DNA from: Deltaproteobacteria bacterium HGW-Deltaproteobacteria-12
GTDB taxonomy: Bacteria > Desulfobacterota > Syntrophia > Syntrophales > Smithellaceae
Reading direction: 5' to 3'
Assembly (NCBI GenBank): GCA_002840565.1
Contig: PHBK01000016.1
Span: forward strand, 1-64,000
DNA: 64,000 bases
Part shown: piece by piece, positions 27,491 through 36,395 of the stretch
How the letters are laid out: every line of letters begins with the position of its first letter
How positions within the stretch are numbered: position 1 is the stretch's first letter
Position numbers and translations under genes: made by a program
The notes under the pieces: model-generated
What the model was told of the DNA's origin: nothing
The model's input: only the letters and a program-made list of their open reading frames with translations
Database searches by the model: none

Positions 27491-28969
27491 TTATCTTCCA
27501 GTTGCTCTTTGGGCGACGGAATTGCCGAATCGGCTCGTCATATCCTTGGTTATAATCATGTTGGCTTTTTGAAATTTTTCAACTAAATTATAAACAGAGT
27601 CGATTTCCGATAATGCCGTAAAGTAACTTGATCTCAATGCTTCTCTTGTTTTTTCTACCTTATCGCCTAACGCCGTAAGTTTATCTATTTGTGGTTTAAT
27701 TACCTCAAACTTACAGGTTTCCGGCGGCATACCGGGTTTAGGCTGTGCTTTGGATGCAATCAATTGCCCTCTTTGAACCATAAACCATATCCGGTGATAC
27801 ATATCATCCATCATCCGATAAGCTAATGCTTTTGCGGTCGGATCGGCTAAATTTGCCGCTATTACTTCAACATTATTTGCTGCTATTGCTCCTTTAATTA
27901 CTAATGCTATAGATAATGGATTGGAATTTATAAAAGCCACCTGAGCCGGTGTTAAATTTGTCCTACTCTGATAATTACTCGCAATGTCCATAATCATTTG
28001 TTTTACATATTCCGTAAGATTTGACCTCGCGTCACTCACGGGTACACATAAGCCACTAGCCAGTGATCTTTTTTCAACATCACCATTGAGTAAATTATCA
28101 ACGGTTTTACCTTTATTGCCGGAACATGGGGGTATGGCATTAATAATTACGCCGCGGGGTCCGGCCAATTGCAACTCGATGTCCCCGATAAACCCTCTCA
28201 CCAGCTCCACATATTCCTGACTTTCATTTAACCCTATTTGTGCATTAAGATTGGCAATCATTGATCCTTGCCGGAAGAATATTGCGGTTACTTCATCCGG
28301 GCAGCCGACTATCAATGATGTTGCATCCGCATTGGGCACGGATGTTCCGCCGGTCCCCATTATTTGTTCTTTTGTTTTTTGATAAGAGTCTTGCAAGCCC
28401 TGGGCGTTTAAATAGTCGGAATAGTAATCTTCGAGTTCCCCGCTGTGATCGTATTCATTGGAACTGCCGAACAAATCCTGGGCATCCGTTTTATCCAGCG
28501 CATAGGCGGCAATTGCCTTAGTTGCCTTACATTCGTCCAGGGACATGCTGTTTAAACCATTGGCAATAGATTCTATTGATTTTATTGCTTTACTGCAGGG
28601 CTCGCATAATACGTTTAATGCCAAATCAAAAGCCACTGTGGGCGCCGACTGGAGTATTCTTTCTAATTTGGTAACCAGATAGTCAAAATTCATAAAACTT
28701 ATTCCACCTGTAAATATATCCAATCCTCCACAGCCCGCTTTAATTCTGGGAGGCTGCACGGTTAATAAATAATCCTTTTTCACCGGCCAGCGAGCGGAAA
28801 AAGATCCACCGGAATAATATCCCCTTTGCTGCCCTCTTATATAGGAAGGTCCGGAATATACTCTTTGGTCTACCCAGTCATCTATCCATCCGGCTTTGCT
28901 GTCCTGAAGCGGCGCGGCAATCAGCACAAAAGTCATGATGATTGCTGATATGATTTTATTATTCCTCAT
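27491..28969 (-). CDS. traH: Conjugal transfer protein TraH
   Basis: Periplasmic/outer-membrane-associated pilus assembly protein. A signal peptide (residues 1-26) leads to GWIDDWVDQR, then the conserved KAGCGGLDIFTGGISFMNFDYLV block and LCEPCSKAIKSIESIANGLNSMSLDEC, all typical of TraH. The C-terminal region is helical. 492 residues, close to F TraH. Several Cys pairs suggest dependence on the DsbC and TraF thiol proteins of the same operon. Confidence 0.93.
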   Translation of the reverse strand: MRNNKIISAIIMTFVLIAAPLQDSKAGWIDDWVDQRVYSGPSYIRGQQRGYYSGGSFSARWPVKKDYLLTVQPPRIKAGCGGLDIFTGGISFMNFDYLVTKLERILQSAPTVAFDLALNVLCEPCSKAIKSIESIANGLNSMSLDECKATKAIAAYALDKTDAQDLFGSSNEYDHSGELEDYYSDYLNAQGLQDSYQKTKEQIMGTGGTSVPNADATSLIVGCPDEVTAIFFRQGSMIANLNAQIGLNESQEYVELVRGFIGDIELQLAGPRGVIINAIPPCSGNKGKTVDNLLNGDVEKRSLASGLCVPVSDARSNLTEYVKQMIMDIASNYQSRTNLTPAQVAFINSNPLSIALVIKGAIAANNVEVIAANLADPTAKALAYRMMDDMYHRIWFMVQRGQLIASKAQPKPGMPPETCKFEVIKPQIDKLTALGDKVEKTREALRSSYFTALSEIDSVYNLVEKFQKANMIITKDMTSRFGNSVAQRATGR

Positions 28970-28982
28970 AAAGACCTCTTTT

Positions 28983-29852
28983 CTATTTGTTTAAAAATAT
29001 ACTGGGGGGATCCAGCACACCGCCTTTTTGATAATCATATGTTGAATAATTCTCCACGTTGGTCTCGCCCTCCAATAATCTTACACCCCGGTATATCCGC
29101 TCTTCCATATCCGGCAGCGATACCACTCCGGAGGACACGATCAAATATTCGCCGTTTTTCCGTCCGACTATTAATATGGTTGGCGTAACTGTTACGTTAA
29201 ATGTTTGGGCTACTTTAGTATCAATTTTTGTGTCGTATGGTTGGATTTCCCAATTATATTTTTCTGCGAAATATTTTAATATTGGTGTCTGCGCTTCGCA
29301 GTATTGGCATTCCTGGGAATAGAAATAGATAAGGCCATAACTACCCACGGCCCATTTAATCTTATCCTCTATTGCTTTTGTTGTTTGCTTTGTTGTCGCT
29401 ACTCTTCCGGGAGTAGTTATCGGATCGGCTGCGGCCACATCATATTCCGGATGTTGTTGCACATAGAGCATGCTGGCATTAGCGAATACCACTGATTTAC
29501 GCCGGGCCATGTCCAGCATCCTGGTATAGTCGGCCATTGCTCTCTCAGTGGGGTTCTGTACCGCCTTTTTCTGCATCGCGAGGAGAAGCTCTTGAAACTG
29601 ATCAGGATGCAAATTCCAGAGGAGCTCATCCGGTATAGCCGCAATCGATGGCACCACTTTTATCGGTTTGAGAGTTAGTTTCTCGTCTTCGCTATTTTTT
29701 GATTCTTGCTTAGGATCTTGATACCACCACCAGCCGGTTTTTCTCTCTTTGTAAAACATTACACCGTCATCATCCGCTATGACTAGTGTCCCCGACCAAA
29801 ACATCATGCATATAATAATTGATATTGCTGTTATTCTAATTATTGATGCCAT
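28983..29852 (-). CDS. traF: Transfer protein TraF (thioredoxin-fold)
   Basis: Periplasmic pilus assembly protein. A signal peptide is followed by the YKERKTGWWWYQDP motif (conserved in TraF as R..GW.WY..P), helices with RAMADYTRMLDMARRKS, and a thioredoxin domain with YFYSQECQYCEAQTP. This keeps a CxxC pair that is lost in F TraF but present in many relatives, suggesting active disulfide exchange. The start overlaps the trbC end by 17 bp. Confidence 0.92.
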   Translation of the reverse strand: MASIIRITAISIIICMMFWSGTLVIADDDGVMFYKERKTGWWWYQDPKQESKNSEDEKLTLKPIKVVPSIAAIPDELLWNLHPDQFQELLLAMQKKAVQNPTERAMADYTRMLDMARRKSVVFANASMLYVQQHPEYDVAAADPITTPGRVATTKQTTKAIEDKIKWAVGSYGLIYFYSQECQYCEAQTPILKYFAEKYNWEIQPYDTKIDTKVAQTFNVTVTPTILIVGRKNGEYLIVSSGVVSLPDMEERIYRGVRLLEGETNVENYSTYDYQKGGVLDPPSIFLNK

Positions 29853-30840
29853 AATCCATTGTTAGTTTGCTGATCAATCTTTCCAGTTCTTTTTCTTTTG
29901 TTTCCCTTCTGAATATCTCTAAAGCATATTCTATCGACACATCACCTTTTAGCTTGTAAAATTCGCCGGCGCTTTTATCTTCCTTTTTATTGCCTATATT
30001 TTGTCTCATTGTTTTAACGTTTTGGTCATAAACAAATGCCGGCACTTCTGTGATATTATATTTTTCAAATAGCCCGGGATCGATTGCAAACCTGACTTTA
30101 TAAACTTTGCACTTTTTTTCACATTCCGGATCTTTTTGAATAATTTTCTTTATATATTTTGCCGTTTCTTTCAGTTTTGCCGGTTGGCCGATCATTCCTC
30201 GGAGGATAATCATTATATTTTGTTCCTTAAGTAGTGCTGTGTCCTGGACATATGCCCGTATTGTATTTTCCGGCAGCGATGATGAGATAAATATGTATAA
30301 ATAACTACCTTGACCAAGTGATTGTTCAGGGGTTTTGATCGTATCCGGATATACTATTTCACTATTTTCTTTTTCTCCCATAGCAAACAGATCAGTCTTG
30401 ATTCTTGCCATTTCTTTATTTAATCTGCTTTGATATTGCTCCGAATAAAATTTCTTTGCCACTGCACCGGCTCGTCTTGTTGCTTCATCATTATTGTTAT
30501 CTACGCCTTTTATTTCCAACTTCTTTTTTTGATCTTCAACAGCCTCCGCTATTATTTCCAAATCAATATCCTTTTTATTTATCGCCTGCGTGTTCCACAA
30601 TTTTCCTTTTACATAAACCTCTACCTGATCTATGCTGTCATCTATTGAAATTAATGTTTTTGGAATTATTTGGGCACATGCTTTTTCATCTTCCTTTAAA
30701 AATACTTTCTCTTTTTTAATTTCTTCGATGGAATAGCAGGGTGAAGGCATTGCGATAAATGCTTCCTTTGATTGGGCCTGATGGACAAAGGTCATTAATA
30801 TTATGCTAAATAGTAAGGTTATGGTGTGGACATGCAGCAT
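29836..30840 (-). CDS. trbC: Transfer protein TrbC (F-type pilin assembly)
   Basis: Periplasmic protein needed for pilus assembly. A signal peptide (1-25) precedes a charged, coiled-coil-like region to about residue 165. The conserved TrbC_Ftype domain follows (LYIFISSSLPENTIRAY, ILRGMIGQP, FAIDPGLFEKYNITEVPAFVY). It has a thioredoxin-like layout without an active CxxC. At 334 residues it is longer than F TrbC because of the N-terminal extension. ATG 30840 follows AGGAAAAG and overlaps the traU end. Confidence 0.9.
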   Translation of the reverse strand: MLHVHTITLLFSIILMTFVHQAQSKEAFIAMPSPCYSIEEIKKEKVFLKEDEKACAQIIPKTLISIDDSIDQVEVYVKGKLWNTQAINKKDIDLEIIAEAVEDQKKKLEIKGVDNNNDEATRRAGAVAKKFYSEQYQSRLNKEMARIKTDLFAMGEKENSEIVYPDTIKTPEQSLGQGSYLYIFISSSLPENTIRAYVQDTALLKEQNIMIILRGMIGQPAKLKETAKYIKKIIQKDPECEKKCKVYKVRFAIDPGLFEKYNITEVPAFVYDQNVKTMRQNIGNKKEDKSAGEFYKLKGDVSIEYALEIFRRETKEKELERLISKLTMDYGINN

Positions 30841-31838
30841 GTTCTTTTCCTGTAAAGTAGAAATATCAAATTATCCATTTTCCGCACATCGGGGGGATTT
30901 TTCCCCGGACCCCAAATTATATCAGTAGTTCCAAAAGCGTGACAAAAGCCGGCATTGACCGGCCAGGCAACCTGATCACGGTAGTGATGCTTAATCCAGA
31001 TCGGTGTATACATGCACTGGCAATACCAGCAGGCCCCGTCACAGATGGCCGCCTGGCGGTGCATCCGGAATACCGACCGTCCCACGACTAACTCATACGC
31101 CTGTAGCAAATCATCATTATTTACATGCCCGGTTAAAGGATAGAGACTGCCCGACGATCCTACACACCAATGAAGCGGAGATATCGAATAGCCGATATTA
31201 GCGGATACGGCATCCGCTATACATGTTAACTGCGCCGCGTAATTTGCATATAAATATGCTTCCAACTGGATAATCGCGGCTAGTTCATCATCCTGCCATA
31301 AAGGATCAATTTCGGATAAGCCCACCAAATCGGTTGATGTCATTTCTTGACACATCGTATCTAGCTCTTCATCCATCATCCCCATAAGGTAAAAATACCA
31401 AAAATGAGCTTGCATAAAGGTCGATGTTTCGGGGTTTCCATTGCCTATTTCACCGCCGCCACCTTTCATTAACGATCTTAAGTTTGATGATTCGTCATCA
31501 GTACTCATGTCCAGGCCATAACTCGGAAAGCAATAGGGATCTTTTACTAATTCCACATAATATGATACCGGCCAATAGGAGATTGTGATCCCTTCCCTTA
31601 CATACGGAGGTTCCTCCGTCGGACACATGCATTCCATCTCTGCTTCGCTTTCTGTTATATCATTTACGTGCGAGCCGGCGTCTATTTCCACTCCCGCTAT
31701 ATAGATGGGGAAGATACACTCCCAACAAATCGAACTGATTAAATCTTCTAATGCCGAATCTTCCGGACATATGGCATCGGCCGAAACGGGATGCATAAAA
31801 AATATTATTAGTAATATTATAATTGCTGATTTTCTCAT
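30819..31838 (-). CDS. traU: Transfer protein TraU
   Basis: Periplasmic protein required for DNA transfer and pilus assembly. The signal peptide ends near residue 21, and ISSICWECIFPIYIAGV is the hallmark N-terminal motif. Further on MYTPIWIKHHYR and WGPGKNPP occur. It contains many conserved cysteines (e.g. CWEC, MCQEM, CDGACWYCQC), again pointing to the operon's disulfide machinery. 339 residues, normal. Shares one base with the traW stop (TAATG). Confidence 0.93.
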   Translation of the reverse strand: MRKSAIIILLIIFFMHPVSADAICPEDSALEDLISSICWECIFPIYIAGVEIDAGSHVNDITESEAEMECMCPTEEPPYVREGITISYWPVSYYVELVKDPYCFPSYGLDMSTDDESSNLRSLMKGGGGEIGNGNPETSTFMQAHFWYFYLMGMMDEELDTMCQEMTSTDLVGLSEIDPLWQDDELAAIIQLEAYLYANYAAQLTCIADAVSANIGYSISPLHWCVGSSGSLYPLTGHVNNDDLLQAYELVVGRSVFRMHRQAAICDGACWYCQCMYTPIWIKHHYRDQVAWPVNAGFCHAFGTTDIIWGPGKNPPDVRKMDNLIFLLYRKRTCCMSTP

Positions 31839-32458
31839 TACTTCCCTTTTTTCAGGGCATATTCCCGCACTTCCAGTTCTGTTCCTTTTTGCACAGCCAC
31901 AGATGGCACCGCTTTTATGCCCATTCTTTCAATTATTTCCTTGTTGGCATAATATACTGTTAACGCTTTAAGTTTTTTTCTTACATTCAAGTACGACCCA
32001 TCCGTGATCAAAAGCATGGTTCTCATGTCCGTCGGATAAGGCGATTTTTTATACCATTCGATTTGTTTTTCATCTTTACCGTTTATAAAAACAATTATTC
32101 TTCTCATAAACACATATTCCATGGGGTTATATTGATAACCTTTCGGATAGATAACTGCCCCGTCTTTTCCTACAATATCTTCTTTAATCGATCCGGTCAT
32201 ATCCACTTTAAATACTTTATCTTCCCTTGCCGTTGGCAAATCCATCAGGTCTTGCGGTTTATAGTTTTTAATTTTTGCTTTTTGCTTTCTTTTAAATTTT
32301 TCCCAGTCATACCCTGCGATTGCTTTCTTCAGCTGTGATATGGCATCTTCTTCAATGATGGGATAAGTAGCACCATACATTCCCAGATCCTTTGCTAAAG
32401 CCTCTATATACATATTAATTGCCAAGATTATCGTTATGGATATTATTACAGTTTTCAT
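31838..32458 (-). CDS. traW: Transfer protein TraW
   Basis: Periplasmic pilus assembly protein. Signal peptide, then KDLGMYGATYPIIEEDAI, the typical start of mature TraW (DLG..G..Y.I.E.D). IVFINGKDEKQIEW, MLLITDGSYLNVR and IKAVPSVAVQKGTELEV form the conserved C-terminal domain. 206 residues, as in F. Starts inside the traN stop (ATGA). Confidence 0.92.
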   Translation of the reverse strand: MKTVIISITIILAINMYIEALAKDLGMYGATYPIIEEDAISQLKKAIAGYDWEKFKRKQKAKIKNYKPQDLMDLPTAREDKVFKVDMTGSIKEDIVGKDGAVIYPKGYQYNPMEYVFMRRIIVFINGKDEKQIEWYKKSPYPTDMRTMLLITDGSYLNVRKKLKALTVYYANKEIIERMGIKAVPSVAVQKGTELEVREYALKKGK

Positions 32459-34197
32459 TGAACCTTTTCTTGAATTACGCTTTTATTCTGCTTAGTTATT
32501 TTATTTTGGATAATCTGCATTTTGTTGTTCATTTTTGTTTTTGTGGCATTTATATATTCGGATAAATCTATCCTGGAAAAATCCAGATGTGAAAATTCCT
32601 CCACGGTAAAACCACGGCAATCCGGAGCTCCCACGGATCCCCATCCGCTGAAAGATTGCAGCTGAGAACGTCCTTGCTCCTGAATAATCCGGGCTATCAT
32701 GGAATTAAAACAACAAAAGACATTCGCGTGCTGAACACAGCCAATCAGCGGCCATTCTTGTTTGCAATAATCACCTATAAAATGACAGCTTCCCGTACTT
32801 GCTTTGGCTACACATTCCGTATCGGGTTCCCCGCACATCTTTTTGACAAATAAAAAACTGCCTGCCGACTGATCGCAGCAATTGAAAAAATTAGTATTGA
32901 CTCCAGACGGACGGCATTCCAATGGTTTCCCGTTAAATATCATTAAAGTTCCCAAACACTTCCCCGTATTGTCCTTTGGCCCGTCATCTTGATAGGAAGA
33001 GCTGTCGGAAGATTTGGGGGTAGAACCTTGCGTCGATCCGTCAATGCAGGGGATATTACTACACTGCATGACATTATTTTTTTCTGTGTTCGGAAAGCAT
33101 TCATATTGTGCGCCCCATGGGCAGGAATTTATGGTCCCTGTGACACATTGAAAGGTAGAGTTATTAAGTGTTCCTTGAGCACACACCGGAAACGCCGCAC
33201 AAATATTGCCCGACCCTAATGTATAACCCGAAGGACAAGTATCCTGAGTGGCCGGACTAGATTCACATCTTTTTGTTGTGAGGTTAAGTGTCCCTCCGGA
33301 GGGACAAGTCGGAACCGCTGTATTTTCCGTCGCCGAACAGTCCTGTGTTTGCAGCGGACAATAATATTTATTATTGTATTGCCGGCATATTGCCATTTCG
33401 GAGCCAAAATCAATAGTGCCGTCATTATTAAAATCTTTCACGCAGATTTGTTGACCGGGGCTTACTTTGCCGCCGTATGTATCGTCGTTACAGGTCAACG
33501 GTGAGCATTTTTTTTCCCCGTTTACATCCACGCAGGAATATTGCGATCCGGCAGGACATGCCGCATTTAATCCTGTAATTGATAGTGTGCCGGCGTTTAT
33601 TTGGTAACATCCGGAATTGCTGCAGGTCATTCCTGATATTGAAAGTGTTGAACTACTGGCTGCTATTGATATAATCCCCGCATCCGCCGCGGCCGATCCG
33701 GTAATTAAGGCACCATTTATATTGACCTTCCCAATCATTGTTTCTGCACATGCTGTTGCGCCATCACACCCGAATATTTCCAGATCAGAACCGTTACCAA
33801 CTATTCTTGATATTTTGTCCGCCGCTGCAGAACCTGATACAGTTGCATTTTGAATTTTAATAGTGCCGATATTGCCTGATGAACACGCTATATTACTACA
33901 CATCCAACCACTTATTAACAATGATGTTCCCTGAGAATCAGCACTTATGCTCGTAATACCTATTTTATCCTTAACGTTTGTCGGGGAAGCGTTAATCATT
34001 CCCGAGAATGTTATGGCTGCCGTCGTACAATTCATTATCCCCTGAGGGCAAACAGGCGGCTCTGTTGCCAAGCAATTCCACTTTTCGGTATTAGCGTCTA
34101 TTATTCCATTCCCATTCAAATCCTTGATGCACGTACTCGCTTGTGCTGCTGCGATTGATGTCACTAATATGAAAAGGGTAATAATGCATTTCTTCAT
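32455..34197 (-). CDS. traN: TraN-like Cys-rich adhesin with Ca-loop motifs
   Basis: Secreted, very Cys-rich protein of about 580 residues. The last ~170 residues (FFNCCDQSAGSFLFVKKMC, CHFIGDYC, VFCCFNSMIARIIQEQGRSQ, CRGFTVEEFSHLDFSRIDL) match the conserved C-terminus of F-type TraN, the outer-membrane protein that stabilises mating pairs. The N-terminal half is different. It holds DLNGNGIID and DFNNDGTIDFGSE, which look like Ca-binding loops, and Ser/Ala-rich repeats with GMTCSNSGC-like units. I use ATG 34197 at the signal peptide MKKCIITLFILVTSIAAAQA. The variable part probably sets receptor choice. Confidence 0.82.
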   Translation of the reverse strand: MKKCIITLFILVTSIAAAQASTCIKDLNGNGIIDANTEKWNCLATEPPVCPQGIMNCTTAAITFSGMINASPTNVKDKIGITSISADSQGTSLLISGWMCSNIACSSGNIGTIKIQNATVSGSAAADKISRIVGNGSDLEIFGCDGATACAETMIGKVNINGALITGSAAADAGIISIAASSSTLSISGMTCSNSGCYQINAGTLSITGLNAACPAGSQYSCVDVNGEKKCSPLTCNDDTYGGKVSPGQQICVKDFNNDGTIDFGSEMAICRQYNNKYYCPLQTQDCSATENTAVPTCPSGGTLNLTTKRCESSPATQDTCPSGYTLGSGNICAAFPVCAQGTLNNSTFQCVTGTINSCPWGAQYECFPNTEKNNVMQCSNIPCIDGSTQGSTPKSSDSSSYQDDGPKDNTGKCLGTLMIFNGKPLECRPSGVNTNFFNCCDQSAGSFLFVKKMCGEPDTECVAKASTGSCHFIGDYCKQEWPLIGCVQHANVFCCFNSMIARIIQEQGRSQLQSFSGWGSVGAPDCRGFTVEEFSHLDFSRIDLSEYINATKTKMNNKMQIIQNKITKQNKSVIQEKVQ

Positions 34198-36395
34198 TTT
34201 TTTACCCCTGATGAACAAACAGCGTCCCGACCGGCTTCTTTCAGAGCTTCTATTAAAGAAAATGTTTCCGCAAACTCATCGATACATTGACAATCCTTTA
34301 ATATTTCTTCACCCGATCCGGCCGGGCATACTGTGGGATTGGGGTAACATTGCCTGTAATAAAATTCATAGGTGGTTACATCCCTTCTGTATTGGGCGGT
34401 TGTCCCCGATTGTGTCGCCTGGGTATCTAGTTTCGGTTTTCTGGTTTTACATACCTTGCTGCATGTTTCGTACGGTTGAGACCGGGCTAATCCCAGATCG
34501 AAAGTATTACCCTCTGTTTGCCATGTTTTTGTTTTGTCGTCTTGCCTGTAATCGATAAATGTCGCCGCCCCGTTTGTTTCCTGCGTAGTCTTATAAACCG
34601 AGTTTACCCGCCGCATGCTATCCGTGAAATCGAATTTACTATCGCTTTGACATAAGTACGTCCGATCCTTTTCCCACCAATCACGACAGATATTATGATC
34701 ATAATGGCCAATAATGTCCTTGCATGTCGCTAAAGGCATTAATCCTGTGGAAACATAGTTTTTTACTGTATAAACATTATCAACCTTTTCACCTTCAACC
34801 ATACAGTTTGATTTTTGGTCCAGTGCAAAGCATTGGTCATCAATTGATTCTTGTACTTCATCTGTTATGGCTGCCGGGTATTGACATTGCGCAGTGTAAA
34901 ACGCAATCCCGCCCGGATCATTCGCCGGGCCGTATAATACTGCATTGTCGGAGTTCCATACATAGCCGCCTAGCTGACTAAGATAGAACCAATTTTGTGG
35001 CGTTATAGTCTTAACAATTGCATCTGCTATTTCAACCCTGCCTACTTCCTGCCAGGTATAATCAATAGGCCCATATAACTCACAATATTCTTGGTACCCT
35101 CTTAAACATCCCCATCTACTGATTATACAATTTTCAAAGATAACGTTATTTCCTTCTCCCCTGAATCTATCAATACAACCCGGATAGCCGCAGTTGGTAA
35201 AACCACCGGATACATTATGACCTGGTATAATCGCTAAAGTACCGGCATAATAACCGTCTCCCCAATCGGCCCAATTAATAGTATTTCCGGAGGCAGAAAC
35301 AGCTCTTATTCCTGTTTGGTAAATATAACCGCCGTAAATCGGCAGGGGTGCCAATGTATAAACACAGCCAATATTATTATTTTCATCACAATAACTTACG
35401 CATGATGACTGATTGTCAATGCATATTGTTCCAGACACTGTCGGACTATTGCCATAATTACACGATGACACCTGCACTACATTTATTTTTCTTTTAATAG
35501 TACAATTTACACGATTTCCCATGGTATCGTGATATTGTATAGCGTTACTCATAACACTATACAGACTGTCCGGTTCTGTCTGTTGTGCCGTTATTTCCTG
35601 TTGGGCCGCGCTTGTTACCAGTGCATCCGTCATTCCCCCCGCAAAATAATTTGCTGGATTCGCTACTCCCTGATTGCCGGCTCCACAGCTTGTAAGCGCT
35701 TGGCTGTAGTAAGATATTTCCGCATCGCTTATGGCGACGTCCGTTATACTGTATTTGGGGTTTTGGGACATTATTGCTCCTGTGGCCCCGGCACCCAGAT
35801 CTTTCAGGATGAGGGGCAAGCTCACCCACGCAATATTATTTCCGCAGGAGTTGTTTACACAATAACAGCCACCCATTTTTGTAATATCTGTTTGCTGGAT
35901 ATTTAATTGTCCTTCAGTATTGGCGACCCACTTCCAGTACTGGCAATTATTCCACGTTCCCAAATCGCATTGAATTACCCCATTGCCGCAGATGCCGGAT
36001 ATCGGGAAGGGCAGATTGTATTGATAATCCATTTGCCCATCGAGGTTTGTGTCCTGCATTACCATCACCATGGCCAAATCGCCTGTACTTCCCGGCTGCA
36101 CCAGAATATTCACGAATTTTGCTGTTGACGGGCAGGATAACTGCGCCGAAAAACTTTGAGATTGATCTATGGTTTTCATTGGAGTTTGGGAAGATGTGAT
36201 CGGCTGAGCGGCATTTTGCTTGATTGCTGCACCAGATCCTAAGTATTCATAAACACTGCCCGCGGCATCCTGCGCTTTCGACCGTGATTTATCTATATCG
36301 TTATCTGCCCAGACAAAAGACGGATATGCCGATAGCACAAGGATACATATTCTAACTGCTATACTTTCCAACCATTTCTTCAATGGCCTCTGCAT
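34194..36395 (-). CDS. Large Cys-rich secreted protein of the tra operon, unrecognised
   Basis: 733-residue exported protein between traC and traN. The signal peptide is at ~1-30. QDTNLDGQMDYQYN (about residue 112) is a Ca-loop-like motif like those in the next protein. The middle is Gly/Asn/Tyr-rich and beta-like, and many paired cysteines end in CPAGSGEEILKDCQCIDEF. I do not recognise a named family; it may be an extra TraN-like or adhesin component. The start overlaps traC by 44 bp and has a strong GGGGAAGG site inside traC. Its stop overlaps the traN start (ATGA), so the two secreted proteins are made together. Confidence 0.7.
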   Translation of the reverse strand: MQRPLKKWLESIAVRICILVLSAYPSFVWADNDIDKSRSKAQDAAGSVYEYLGSGAAIKQNAAQPITSSQTPMKTIDQSQSFSAQLSCPSTAKFVNILVQPGSTGDLAMVMVMQDTNLDGQMDYQYNLPFPISGICGNGVIQCDLGTWNNCQYWKWVANTEGQLNIQQTDITKMGGCYCVNNSCGNNIAWVSLPLILKDLGAGATGAIMSQNPKYSITDVAISDAEISYYSQALTSCGAGNQGVANPANYFAGGMTDALVTSAAQQEITAQQTEPDSLYSVMSNAIQYHDTMGNRVNCTIKRKINVVQVSSCNYGNSPTVSGTICIDNQSSCVSYCDENNNIGCVYTLAPLPIYGGYIYQTGIRAVSASGNTINWADWGDGYYAGTLAIIPGHNVSGGFTNCGYPGCIDRFRGEGNNVIFENCIISRWGCLRGYQEYCELYGPIDYTWQEVGRVEIADAIVKTITPQNWFYLSQLGGYVWNSDNAVLYGPANDPGGIAFYTAQCQYPAAITDEVQESIDDQCFALDQKSNCMVEGEKVDNVYTVKNYVSTGLMPLATCKDIIGHYDHNICRDWWEKDRTYLCQSDSKFDFTDSMRRVNSVYKTTQETNGAATFIDYRQDDKTKTWQTEGNTFDLGLARSQPYETCSKVCKTRKPKLDTQATQSGTTAQYRRDVTTYEFYYRQCYPNPTVCPAGSGEEILKDCQCIDEFAETFSLIEALKEAGRDAVCSSGVKK

